The translations under genes were made by a program, and so were the position numbers. From Typha latifolia (lineage: Eukaryota > Streptophyta > Magnoliopsida > Poales > Typhaceae), in contig CM034102.1 of the NCBI GenBank assembly GCA_019914945.1, positions 14,435,501-14,499,500 on the forward strand: a stretch of DNA of 64,000 nucleotides. Direction: 5' to 3'. Every line of letters starts with the position of its first letter. Position 1 is the first letter of the stretch. The notes under the pieces are model-generated. The model was not told where the DNA came from and did not search any database. It saw nothing but the letters and a program-made list of their open reading frames with translations. Positions 37,319 through 50,034 of the stretch are shown piece by piece.

Positions 37319-40263
37319 ATGGGCGACGAGTGCTGTTCGACGCAGTTGATAGATAGAGATGGCAACTTTAACGTTGAAGGCCTGGAGAAGTTCACAAAGG
37401 ACGTGAGGCTTGCCGAGTGCGGCCTCTCCTACGCCGTCGTCTCCATCATGGGACCTCAGGGCAGCGGTGAGCCCCCTCCCTATCTCACCTTTGATCAAAG
37501 AAACCACAATTTCTGGTATCTCTAGTGGTTTACATTGGATTTCTGAACTGGAGTTGTCGAACATATCATTAATTTTGAGTAAATTTCATTAATTTCGGTT
37601 CAACGCTCTTTTTTTTTCCCTTTATATATTTTTTTTCTGTTGTTTGATTCTTGAAGACGATCTTGTTTGGAACACGGGAGTTTTGAGCGTGGAGGAATTG
37701 TTGGGATTAGCAGTTTCTGATGCTGAACAAAGTCGTTTAAATTTGTGCTTTTGACCATCGTTTAATTTCTACATACTTGGATATTTAAATAATGACGGTC
37801 TTCTTTGTTTTAAGCAGGGAAAAGCACCCTGCTTAATCATCTTTTCGGAACCAATTTTAGGGAGATGGATGCCTTTAAAGGAAGGTAAGGCTCTTACCGT
37901 CCTGATGCTTATTTAATGGATTTTTTTTCTTGGTATAGTTTGTGTTCACTGTGATATGTGCGTAATTAATTCGTAATATTGTTTACCAATCTTGTTCTTT
38001 AGGAGTCAAACTACAAAAGGCATCTGGATAGCAAAGAGTATTGACATCGAGCCTTGCACAATTGTCATGGATTTGGAGGGCACAGATGGGAGAGAAAGAG
38101 GGGAGGTCAAACCCTGATCGCATGTTTATCCTTTTCTATCTACTTCCGTGTGTGGTGACACATGTGTATGACATATATATACATATGTGTGGAAAAGAAA
38201 ACTTGCAATATATATATATACATATGTACATCTCATTATTTAAGATTATGCTTGTATTACATATATTTTAAATTAAGACTTCTTACAAAATGTGATAGGA
38301 TATACCCACACATATCTCCAGTTATTCATGAGCAAAGCTGAATGTCTGTAACAAGTTGTTTATCGCTAATATCAAGAGAGAATAAAATTAACTTAATTTA
38401 TAACTCATGAGTTGGTTGGTGTGTGAGGTCCTAAAATGAGCTATATCTAATTCATAGATCTTCCCCACTAGAATGACATTTTGGGTCAACTTGTATTACA
38501 AACAGAACTTCCTGACCTAATAGAAAACCTACAACACAATTTATTTTTGAACTCTTAAAAATGTCCAAGAATGATATGTAGTTTATCTTTTTACCAATTT
38601 ATTTATGTTTGTCTTTGTAATTTTGGATGATATGTAGTTTATCTTTTTACCAATTTGAAAGTTTTGACTGAGGTCACTTATAATCAATTTGACTTTCTTC
38701 TTTCCAACTTTTAGTTTGCCGGTTTCAAAAGCATGTGGATTATTTCATGCATATTTGCAACTTTTTTATTAGTGATTTTTTGAATTATCTGCCTGTAGTT
38801 TTGCACATGAATCAAATACTTTTTTTTCAAGTTTTTAAGAGAATTTTTCTTGTTTTCACAGAAGTGATGGTCCTTAGTTTGTAATTTTGTAATATGAGAA
38901 ATCTCTGCTGCTCGTACTGCTGTTACTATTACTATGTAGCTGAATTAGTCCTACTTTACTTGATGCATATATTATTGCTGTTTATAAACTTGCTACTTGC
39001 CTTCTTGTAATATGTGATGTGGAGACTGTATTTCATTTTCAGGATGATATTAAGTTTGAGAAGCAAAGCGCTCTTTTTGCTCTAGCAATTTCAGATATAG
39101 TGCTTATTAACATGTGAGTTAATGACTTGCATTTGCTAAATTGTCTTCATCCATCCTTCAGTTTAACTTTCAGAAGATGGAAAAAATTGTCTTATTTAGT
39201 TATTTTTAGATGACCTCAACAGTTTTTTATTTTTATTGACTCGTATGCTTCCTGCAGGTGGTGTCACGATATAGGCCGAGAACACGCTGCAAACAAGCCT
39301 CTTTTGAAGACGATCTTTCAGGTTTTTTTTCCCTCCTTTTCGGTGTACTCAGAAGTTTTCATGGAAATTAATGACAATTTTCTTTTTCTTAGGCTATGAT
39401 GCGTTTATTCAGCCCTCGCAAGACTACATTGCTTTTTGTCATTCGTGACAAAACTAAGGTTCTGCAATTTTAGAGGGCCAACTTTATTATTACAAGTTAA
39501 GACATTTTTTGTTACTAATGAATCAAAATAGGCAGGTTTCTTATTTATGTTTTGTCTGCATTACTTCTTTCTTTCTTGCAGACCCCGTTGGAATATTTAG
39601 ATCTGGTACTGAGGGCAGATACTCAGAAGGTTGAATCTTATGCTTTCTTTATGAACTTTTCTTTTTCTACCTTGTAATGTTATGACTTATGATGATTTCT
39701 CTTTCTTTCAGATATGGATAGCTCTTCCTAAGCCCCAAGTTCACAAGGAAACTGCTTTGAGCGATTTTTTTACTGTGAGTATTTTGATGCTGTGATTTAA
39801 GGGCTTACACTTGTCATCTGATACTTTCTTTGCTGATGTAAAGGTGGAGGTTACGGCTTTGCCTAGTTATGAAGAGAAGGAGGAACAATTCAAAGATCAG
39901 GTGGATTGCTTGTATAGTTGTTAATGTATTATCATCTGGTTCTCATTGCTTGAGGCTCTTGCCTATATAGGGTCTGGAGATGAGAGATGTATACAACCTT
40001 ACCCTCATTTATGAGGAGGATGTTTTCAAGACTTAAATCCAAAGATGGCCGTATCGACCGGCACGGGGCGTGCCGGTTGGCACTTACCGTGTCGGCGGCA
40101 TACCGGCACGTGGCATGAGGGGTGCCGCACGGCACCCCTCATAATAGCTTGGCCACGACCTCGTCGTCGAGCTCGCTATTGCCGTCACCACTGGCCTTCG
40201 CCGTCACCGCTCCCGGTCGCCATCGTCGCTCGCCCGAGCTTGCGTCGGGTGCCCTAGGTGAGG

Positions 40264-40307
<44 letters not shown>

Positions 40308-43300
40308 TCCGCAACTTAAGTTTTTAACCGATAAACCCCTCTCTCTCTCGATCTCGATCTCTTTCTTCCTCTCCCTCAACTAGGGCACCCGACGCGAGCT
40401 AGGGCATCCGACACGAGCTCGGGCGAGTGACGACGGCGACCGGGAGCGGCGACGGCCAAGGTGGTACATTTTCTCTCCTTTTCTTACGGCACGTGCCGTG
40501 CAGTGCCGTGCCGGTCGGCACGGGCCGTGTCATGGCACGGCCATCGTTGCTTAAATCTATGACCTCCTGGATATAAGAGGCAAGTCTTGTGGTCACACCA
40601 AGTGATGCCCTCTGTTATCTAGTTCTTAATCATTAGCACTTAACGTTATTACAACATTAAGTGTCCTTTTTACAACTGGTCTAGGGCTTGCTGTTTCCTA
40701 TACTCATTTGATTACGTTGATATAGAAATAGTTTGCTGCAACATCACCTTTCTATTTGCTATTTTGTTCTACTTTCTTTTATGCAAATAGGTTCAATGGA
40801 TTTCTTTGTTTTTCTCTGCAGGTTGCACAACTAAGGCAGCACTTTTTCCATTCAATTTCTCCAGGAGGTCTTGCGGGCGACAGACAAGGTGTTATACCTG
40901 CATCAGGATTTTCTTTTAGTGCACAGCAGATCTGGAAAGTCATACAAGAAAACAAGGACCTTGATCTTCCTGCTCACAAGGTTCTCATGGCTATCAATTT
41001 TTACTAGTTGCAAGTTTTCTTTATTCATACATTTTACAGGTGTTAAATCCAATGTAGTTCAACTCAAAGGAAAAAAAAATTCTATGTAATTATTTCTTTT
41101 CTTTTTGCTACTCTCTGATCTTCTTAACTATATCTACTAGGTAATGGTTGCTACTGTTCGGTGTGAAGAGATTGCAAATGAAAAGTTTAGTCGCTTGACA
41201 TCTGATGAGGTTTCTTTGTGTAGCTTTAGCTGCTTTACTGCTGTGATTTAGTTTTCCGTGTGTATTTGCATTATAAGACATTTCCTTGGGATGCCTAGGG
41301 TTGGTTGGAGTTGGAATTGGCTGCTCAATCTGGTTTAGTTTCAAATTTTGGGAGAAGACTGGGCTCTATCCTTGAGTTTTATTTATCAGAGTGAGTCTCC
41401 ATCTTTCTTTCTTTAATGGCATGACATTAGTAACACATACCTTGGCTTTTAGTGACCTGGTGGTTTAATAATTCCTGTTACATTTCCCTCTTGTATATTG
41501 TATTTCTTTTAATAACCTAGGAAGCTGCTGAAAACCCTTCCTGATTTGCTGATTACAGTTCGAGAGACGGTAACCAGCCCTATTGTTAGAAGCACATCTT
41601 TTTTTTTTTTTTGGTATTCCTACTTTTGAAACTTATATAAGGTATATACTTTTTTCTCATTTATCTTTCAAGCTCTACTTGTAAAACATGACTAGAACTG
41701 CACATCAGATGGTGTAAATTGTTGATTTCTCACGTAACACATACTCTTCTATCTATGACTAGTTATGGTAGTTTGAGAGATAGTAACCAGCGGTTCATAC
41801 ATCATACATGCATCCATTACTGTGATAAAGTTGCTAAGAATCTACAATGTTCTGGGTTCAGTAGTATATTTAGAAAACTTTCAATTTGCCATCCAGAGTA
41901 TTTCCCTGTTTTTTTAGGTTCAGTAGTATATTTAGAAAACTTACAATTAGCCATCCAGAGTATTTCCCTGTTCTTTTGGCTCTTTATTGTAGTTCAAAAA
42001 AAAGTTCCTTGAAAGAAGAGCTTTTCCTGTTTCTTACTCTTCGACTCTATATGTGCTAATATTTCAACTTATTTTCTTATAGGTATGATGCAGAAACTAT
42101 CTACTTTGATGAAAGTGTTAGGACTGCAAAGCGACAACAATTGGAGTCCAGAGCCTTGAATGTGAGGCAGTGCACTTCCTCCTATTTCCATTATCTATTA
42201 ATATATATTTTGGGGGCATCCTTTTGTACATTTATAGAATACAATTTGGTTTTCATGGAAATTATATATCAAAGCACATGGAGATACTCTAAATAGTAAA
42301 TACTAAGTACATATTTCATTTGAGGCATCATGCTGGATTTCATACATTTTGCAGAATTTGACTGCCAATTAGCTAGCTACCTCCTTAAGACAAACCCTAA
42401 ACCCTAGACCATATAATATATACATAACCATTTAATACTTCTATTTTTTGGATCTTTTATATTTTAAAAATAGTTCTCTTTTTACCATCTAAACTATCAC
42501 ATATTTTTATAATGACTCCACGAATTATCAAAAGTATTTTACTTCACCCTTTCTGTTAGGGATACGTTATCTATTTCTATCCATAAGTTACTATTTGAGG
42601 GTTCACATGACATCAATACGACTAGAATACCCTTAGGCTTTTATGATGACAAAAATACCGTTACCTTTTTTTGTTGGGGATACGTTATCTATTTTCGTCC
42701 ATAAGTTGCCATGTAATGATCACGTGATATCAATATGGCTAGAATACCCTTAGCTTTTATGATGACGAAAATACCCTAGCTTATCAAATAAAACCCTTTT
42801 CCTTCTCTTCCTCTTCTCTCTTGAACCAATGGGTTAATGCCGGTCATTGACTAGATGCAGATGATGAGGATTCCACGGTGTTCGATGGTTGAGCATAGAT
42901 CACAAGGGTGGAGCGGGATATTGAGTAGACAAAGGAGTTTGCCTTTTCCCTTGCCCTTGCCAACCATGCTCTTGCCAACCATACTCTATATCAATCCCTC
43001 CACTTAAGCAATTGGAGTGAAATCTTAGCACGACTTCGCCGCTTCCCACTCCCTCTACCTCCAAGCTCTCTGCTCCACCGACGCCATCTTGCTTCAATTT
43101 GCTAATGCTGAGACCTATCTCGACCTCCTCCATAACCACCTCCTTCCTCTCCCATCTCCATCTTCGTCACCACCTCTGCCTCCCCTCCTCCCATCTCCCC
43201 GTCGTCGCGCCTTCGCCGCTAGCTTCTCTACTTCCTCCTTTGATGAGCTTGATCTTTGGCAACTGGGCATCGTCGGTTATCGACAACCATTTCACACAAC

Positions 43301-45763
43301 CACCCACCACAACCCTCTTGCCCATCAACAATTGATTTCATTAATACCCTACAGTCACGGTGATGTCAGGGGACAAGACGGCAGTGTTGGCGATGACTGC
43401 CTCAAATTCCGGGAGCTGAGGGCTCGTATCGAGCTCAGCAATAAAGGAGCAACGGAGGAGAAAGTGGGTGGGGAGGAAACCAAAATGTGCTTGGTGGGAG
43501 AGGCAGATTGAGGGAGGTCGAAAGGGGGTTAGGGTTAAGGTTTTGGATTGGAAGGAGAGGGGAGAAGCCAAGAGAGAGAAGAGAGGATGGTGGTGGTGTT
43601 GTGGGATTTGCTCAAAAATAGAGGGGAAAGGAAGAGAAGTGGAGGGGGCAATGGAGGAATTTCAAAAAAAATAAAATACTTAATATTAGCTAAGCTATTT
43701 AATTATTCTGCCATTATAAGTGGAGGGGCAATTTATCGATTTCGTCAACGACGTTACGGGGATGAGGTATTTCTGATAGTTTAGAGGTAAATGTGTACCG
43801 AAAAAAGTTTAAATGATCATTGTAAAAATCAGTGATAGTTCAGAGGGTGAAAAGAAAATTATCCCTCTATTTTATTTTTTCACAATATTTTTCTTTTTTT
43901 TTGTTTCTAAGCTGCACTTCTAGAGTTCCTGTTAGGCGCTTTTCTTAGGCTTAGATGAATTTCTTTTCCATCTATCTGCTGTCTACAATTTTTTTCGGAA
44001 GTTAGTTTTCATAATCTAGAGTAAAGAAATTTTATTCTGTGTATAACAAGTTATCTGTATAATTATAGAACTCTTAAACTTTTTTAATTCTTGATGTTAG
44101 TTCTCCTCTTCTTTCATTAGTTTGAGTTGGTGACTTATCATTAGGGATGAAAATAGATCGTATATGGATCATATAATGATGACTTTTTGTGTCCAATATA
44201 TAAATATGTGTGTGCGTGTGTATTGATTGGAATAAAGGATTCCATGTTGCTGGCAAATGGTGTCAGCCAGCCATTGGCATGGCATGTCACAAATAACTTT
44301 AATAAGGAGCTCCTTTAGTGTCAAGTGTCAACACACGTAAGCACACGAGCACACATAACAAGCTGGTTTATTCCTATATAATTTTTTTAGGATATATAAA
44401 GCAATTACAATTTTGGGATTATGTTTCTATTACACCTTTTCCAGTTACATGGTATTAGTTCTCATTTAATTTTCCTTCTCCATTTTTGCAGTATGTGCAT
44501 TTTTCTTTCCAGGCAATGTTGAGACATCTACACTCCAAAGCTTTCAATAATTTCAAGAGTCATCTAGAACAATCACTTAATAGTGGAAAGGGCTTTGCGA
44601 CATCAGTTCATGCTTGTAAGCATGCTTCCATGCTTGACTTTGATATGGGATTAAAAGGTTAGTGTCTTTGTTGAAGTCTGATGTAAGATCTTTATAAGCA
44701 TTTAAATAGCTTCCAATTACTTTGAAAATTTAAGCTAGTATAAAATGATAGTTTTATACTTATATTCTAACACTCTCTCTTACTTCTGAGTTTGAAGCAT
44801 TTTGATAGACCCAAGAAGTAGACTTGACTTAAGTTGGTGAAGGTTTTATATTTTTTTTAAGTAAAAGTGAGCATGACAACATTTGAACTTATGATATCTA
44901 GCTCTAATACTATATTAACTTACCAACTACTCTAAAAACTTAAGCCGTTATAGAATGGTAATTTTAATATTTTATATTATAACAACTAGGAAATCAAGCT
45001 AACATTTTTTTTTTCTAGTGTGCAAATACTTTTGCTATTTCGCAATGAATTATTCTGCAGCAGTAAGAAAGTGATATGATCCATGTCTAAATTGAGCTCG
45101 ATTACGAAATTAGTCCAAATCCCAAAATTTGCAGGAATTTACAATCTGCATAGTTTCAAAAAGATAATTATAAGATATTCATATAATGTCCGAATAATAT
45201 GAAACCATATAGATTAGATCGGTGGCATCACTATCTACATTTGTCGTATTCTGACTTTCAAAATTCAGATTATATCTAGGGCGAGACTATGATCAAATCC
45301 GAGGGAGAGATGGAAGATGGATGGATATGATTAATCCTTAGTTTATTTTAGTTACCTTAGGATTGTTTATTTTAGTCTCTAATTCTCTATATAGGGTCTT
45401 ATGGTTTATATCTTAGACATGCATGAATGAAGAATTATTGAATCATATCTATCTCTTCCTCCTGTTGTTACTTCTCTCAAGCCAAGTTGATGCCCGCCCC
45501 TAAGGCCAATGTTTCCCCCTCCATTTTTCGTCTGCCGATCCCCTCAATCCTTTAGGGCCAGCCTCCTTCTCCCTTATTTTACGCTCTAACTTCATATCTA
45601 CCCACCACCACGACAGTCCACACCATCTCCCTAGCTAAATCGGATCATGACTACCGCTGTCCTACTCCATCCGCACCATCATCTCCCACCAATCCACACT
45701 CAGATTGGTCCACAAGTCCACTCCTAGGCTGGTTCATATCAGAAAGGGGCAGTTAAACAGTGG

Positions 45764-45837
<74 letters not shown>

Positions 45838-48800
45838 AAATAGAAAACCTTGGAGTTAAGTATTTGTGCTTCAAATGTCATAAATTCTTAGCTGCTTTGT
45901 TTCAAGAGCCTATGCATAAATGAGTTTAGTTACGATAGGATCATACAATAATGATCTTGGAAGGCACAATCAGTACTGTGTACTTCAAAACCATTTCTAA
46001 GCACGTTGTGAACTTGCACCATTCTCTTCTGTTCTCTAAAATTTTCTCTTGCTGATCTACAATGGGAGGTTTTGCCAGTTCTATATTTTTCAGCGGACTT
46101 GCGTTTAGTTCCAGTGTCGTTTGCCTGTAGAAGAGAATAACCGTACTGCATTATGTACAAATTATATCACCCTCTTATGCTGGCTGACTTCTCCAGATTT
46201 GGCACTCAAGCACACAAATTGGGACGCTTCCAAAGTTAGGGACAAGCTCCAATGTGATATTGAAGCTCATGTGGCATTTATTTGTAGTGCAAAATTGGCC
46301 GAACTGAAAGCTGCTTATGAGGTTTCTCTAAGTGTTCTCAGAAAAATATGCTTGTGAACTAACACAGTGACATGTTCAAATTCTTCCGTGATAATTTAAG
46401 GATGTTATTTTGCTTGGCAGAGCAAACTTACAAAAACACTGAGTGAACCCGTGGAGTTGCTTCTGGAAGCTGCTGGGCAAGATACATGGGCATCTATTAG
46501 GCAGCTTTACAGGCTTGAGACAGAGAAAGCTGCGTCAGCATTCTCAACTTCTATATCTGGTTTTGAGCTTGACAAGGAGACTTGTGACATGATGATCTTA
46601 GATTTAAAGGACTATGCAAGAAGTGTTGTGGAAAAAAGAGCTAGAGAAGAAGCTGGAAAAGTTTTGATGCATATGAAGGATAGGTGATTATAACAATGGT
46701 GCATCTTATCATTATCTACCTTCTATTATCTTATTCTTATTGGATCTTTTGCAGATTCTCCACTGTATTTAGTCATGACAAGGATGCAATGCCTAGGGTC
46801 TGGACTGGAAATGAAGATATTCGTACTATCACGAAGGATGCACGCACAGCGGTATCATGAACTTTACATCCATCAGATGTTTGAATATTTATTAAGCTCA
46901 CATGACTCCTGTGTGTTCTGTCTGGTAGCTAGCATGGAAAATGACTCTAGCACATTATTGCTAATGGTGCAGGCCCTAGAACTTCTGTCTGTATTTTCAG
47001 CCGTGCATTTGGATGACAAGCAGGATAAGATAGAGAGTGCTCTCCGCTCGGCTCTCTTAGATGGAGGTCCAGTTTCACAAAATAGGAGTATTGATGCTTC
47101 TGTAGATCTACTTGCCTCAAGCACATGGGAAGAGGTGGTGCTTAATTACACTTGGATTCTCATTGCACAATCTTTATCTCCATGAAAATTAATCATACAT
47201 ATGCATGTACTGCTTAGGTTCCTCCAAAGAATACATTGATTACACCTGTGCAGTGCAAGTCTATTTGGAGGCAATTTAAAACAGAGACTGACTACACTGT
47301 CGCCCAAGCAATCTCCACTCAAGTAAGGTCACTGTCTCCAGGCATCATATACCTGTAACTATCTAGTCCTCTTTTGTCATGTTCTGAGATCTTCATATTG
47401 TCTGAATGTTCAGAATTGTCCTAGATTCTAGAATAAACCTGTTTTATTATGAATTTTTACAACTGTTAGTTTCTTTTCCTGTTATGGTTGTTTTCTGCTT
47501 CTCACTTGAGCTGGCTGAGGAGAAACCCCTTGATTATCCTCATGTTCTGAAAACCACGCACTGGAATCTCTAAGAAAGAAGTGGTGGTAATTATTCTTGA
47601 GAAGAGCCGATTATTTTGGATTTCTAAAGTCCAAACTCTTCTGTCCATGTACTTTGGATCTCTATAATCTAGCTTTTACTTTCATTGTTGTTATTGCGTA
47701 ACCTTTGTCAACATGCATCAATAGGCCTTCTCCAAACTCTTGGTGCTGGCCATATTGATTTTCTATGTTCAGTTGTACACTTTGAAAGTTTTGTGATGCA
47801 CACAGAACCTTATATCAACACTCTATTTGGTATTCCATTGCCAGAAATTTAGTACAAGCTTAAAATTAGACTTGGCCTGTTGAAGGCTCTATGGTTTCAC
47901 TTTATTGTCTTTGAAGGAATCTAGATCAAGGGAAAAGGTTATTCTCTTTCAGATGGAGTTTCTGATGTTTTTAAGGGCATGAATGGGAAAGTACAATCGT
48001 TATATAATATATGTGCTGAAATCGCCAAGTAAATGATGCAGGAGACCATAAGGATAATGTGCATAGGGAAAGATGAGGTGTTAAGAGAAATATGGACAAG
48101 CCAACACAAAGCTTTCACAGTAACCATCACATGATTTTGGTTAATACGTAGTGTGTAGGCAGAAGTTGCTACTAAATTCTGAGGATCAGTATGTCTTAAA
48201 TTGGTTCTCACATGTTTATTTGGCTGCCTCTTACCTAATTTTAAGCAGCATCTGTTTGACATATTTACATATTTAATCGTTTTGTTTGAGCCTTGAGCTT
48301 ATTTATATTTCTTGTCATCTTTCTGTTTCGTCATATGCGTTATCTGCGCTCCAGGAAGCTTATAGGCACAATAATAAATGGCTGCCTCCTCCATGGGCAA
48401 TTGTTGCAATTGCAATCCTAGGTTTCAATGAGTTTATGTTGCTTCTGAGGTATGTCTTCTAACAAGCGGTCTTTTTTTTCTGGATTAATTTAATTTCCTC
48501 CTTTTTTTTTGGCTCATTACTGATTTGTTTGCAAGTGACTTTACATTTCCTCTTACTGATTTGACATTATCTTGCTGATGGACAGGAACCCTTTGTACAT
48601 TGTGGGGCTCTTTCTTGTTTTTGTTGTATCATATGCTCTAGTGGCACAATTTGATATCGTTGGAGAATTTCGACATGGCATGGTAAGAAGGATCTGTCTT
48701 TTCACTAAATAATTGTTGAAATATAGATGGTAATCTGAACATCAATTAAAGTGGATCTCCTTTAGATGAGATCAATTTTGTGTACCTGCATTATTAATTG

Positions 48801-49652
48801 TACGTTTCCATGATGAGGATGTTTTTGACTTGCTATATTAGTTATTCATCCCTTTTGATTGTGAATTCATTACTGGTTAGAAGAAAGATATGAATTCAGA
48901 AGAAACTACAAAGAAGAAATAACTTTAGCCTCTTGAAAACCTGTTATTTACATTTCACTACAATCAAACAATAATTTGAAAATGGCTAGATACTATATGA
49001 GCTTAGTATTAGAATATAAAATATTAAAAATTACCGTTCTCTAAAAGCTTAAGTTTTTAGAGCAATTGATAAGTTAACATGATCTCAGAGCAGAAGACGC
49101 CTTGCTCTCATTCGTGAAAAACCCGAGGAGGTCTTGGCTCTCAGTCTCTCACAAGGCTAGAACTTGCTCACACTATAAAGTGTAGTTGTAGGCCTTTGAT
49201 TTAATGTAACAAAATTACTAGCATTAAAAGAGAAAGAAGCCATACCGTGTATATAAAAGATAGACTATCTATTCTCACAAGTGATTCTGATGCCATGTTA
49301 ATTTACTAATTACTCTAAAAACTTAAGTTGTTAGAAAATGATGATTTTTATATTTTATATTCTAATAGTTTTCTTTATTTATAGATTTGAGATATTTTCA
49401 TGAGCCTAAGAAATAAATTTAATTTAAAGAGGTAGAGTTTTATATTTTTCAAGCAAAGATGGGCATGGTAGAATTTGAACTATGACCTCTGATTTTAATA
49501 TCATATTAACTCACCAACTACTCTATAAATTTAAGCTTTTAAAGAACGACGATCTTTAATATTTTATATTCTAACACTTGGGAACTAGTATGATTTATAA
49601 GTAATATTTGATAATATTACCTTGTCCTTTCCTTAGTTCTTCTATATGAAAA

Positions 49653-49689
<37 letters not shown>

Positions 49690-50034
49690 TGTTAGAATAT
49701 AAAATATAAAAATCACCGTTCTCTAACAGCTTAAGCTTTTAGAGCAATTGGTGAGTTAACATATCAAATAATCTTTTAATCCTGCATCATCGCATGTGAC
49801 TCTGTTTCTCTATTTCTTGTTGATTGACCACTTTTGCAGGTTTCAGGATTTCTCTCACTTTCCATGAGATTTCTTCCAACAGTGATGAGCATCCTTCGGA
49901 AACTAGCTGATGAAGGCTATAGGCATCATCAACCTCCACAGCCTACCCATCCACCTCCTCTTATGACCACCCAAAGTTTCAGAGGCCAAGAACAGAGACA
50001 AGTTCCACACTCTGGCTCATTATCCTCATCCTAG
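37319..50034 (+). CDS. RHD3: ROOT HAIR DEFECTIVE 3 (atlastin/Sey1-like ER-shaping GTPase)
   Basis: Dynamin-like GTPase that fuses ER tubules. Predicted 796 aa in 22 exons: 37319-37466, 37818-37884, 38003-38105, 39043-39113, 39258-39321, 39393-39458, 39582-39629, 39712-39774, 39844-39900, 40822-40980, 41141-41209, 41299-41390, 42083-42161, 44492-44657, 46197-46321, 46421-46683, 46755-46851, 46973-47134, 47218-47322, 48355-48449, 48586-48682, 49840-50034. All junctions keep frame with GT-AG sites. GTPase motifs: P-loop GPQGSGKST spanning exons 1/2, switch Thr in TTKGIW, DLEGTDG (G3), VIRDKTK (G4). A long helical middle domain follows. Two membrane segments are near the end ([21 protein letters not shown] and [17 protein letters not shown]), then an amphipathic tail and a Pro-rich, Ser-rich cytosolic end. 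Full-length and apparently intact. Introns 9, 13, 14 and 21 carry repeats. Exons 14-19 are duplicated downstream. Confidence 0.95.
40040..40549. mobile_element. hAT-like MITE in RHD3 intron 9
   Basis: A 510-bp GC-rich insertion with 13-bp terminal inverted repeats (CAAAGATGGCCGT on the left; the right end reads as CAACGATGGCCGT on the minus strand, one mismatch). An exact 8-bp target-site duplication CTTAAATC flanks it at 40032-40039 and 40550-40557. Eight-bp duplications are typical of hAT elements. It contains an AG microsatellite (about 40268-40301) and palindromic 'ggcacg' arrays. No transposase. Confidence 0.8.
42471..43861. mobile_element. Long-TIR DNA element (MULE/Pack-MULE-like) in RHD3 intron 13, carrying a gene fragment
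   Basis: The left end (TAGTTCTCTTTTTACCATCT and the following AACTATCACATATTTTTATA) and the complement of the right end (TAATTTTCTTTTCACCCTCT and the following AACTATCACTGATTTTTACA) form a long imperfect terminal inverted repeat. Inside is an internally duplicated 100-bp block (42557-42660 / 42678-42775) and a GC-rich coding-like fragment at about 43005-43350. No clear target-site duplication. The whole element is repeated at 55803-57142 as part of the larger duplication. Confidence 0.6.
43005..43350 (+). pseudogene. Captured gene fragment resembling DUF630 N-terminal domain
   Basis: Within the long-TIR element, one frame reads [20 protein letters not shown] and [20 protein letters not shown] followed by a Pro/Ser-rich stretch. 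This resembles the N-terminal DUF630 region of plant bZIP-like DUF630/DUF632 proteins. The frame upstream has a stop here (TAG near 43026), which is CAG in the copy at 56340. Not a functional gene; probably a host exon carried by the element. Family assignment is tentative. Confidence 0.45.
45766..45833. repeat. (GA)n microsatellite in RHD3 intron 14
   Basis: About 34 GA units. The duplicated site at 59551-59565 has only about 7, so the tract length changed after the duplication. Confidence 0.9.
49009..49371. repeat. Inverted-repeat element in RHD3 intron 21
   Basis: The left arm (ATTAGAATATAAAATATTAA, then CTTAAGTTTTTAGAGCAATT and AAGTTAACATG) is matched by the complement of the right arm (about 49296-49371) over roughly 75 bp. 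Related arms recur at about 49500-49575, 49687-49760, 44700-44990 and 50940-51010. This points to a family of MITE-like elements clustered around RHD3 and the TPS promoters. Confidence 0.5.

Noticed and set aside
43089..43511. 140-codon open frame in RHD3 intron 13 as an independent gene
   Set aside because: It sits inside a long-TIR element, is interrupted by a stop upstream in the homologous frame, and only its start resembles a known domain; treated as a captured fragment.
46775..47185. 136-codon open frame overlapping RHD3 exons 17-18
   Set aside because: It reads through an intron between two RHD3 exons; the spliced RHD3 frame explains the conserved sequence.
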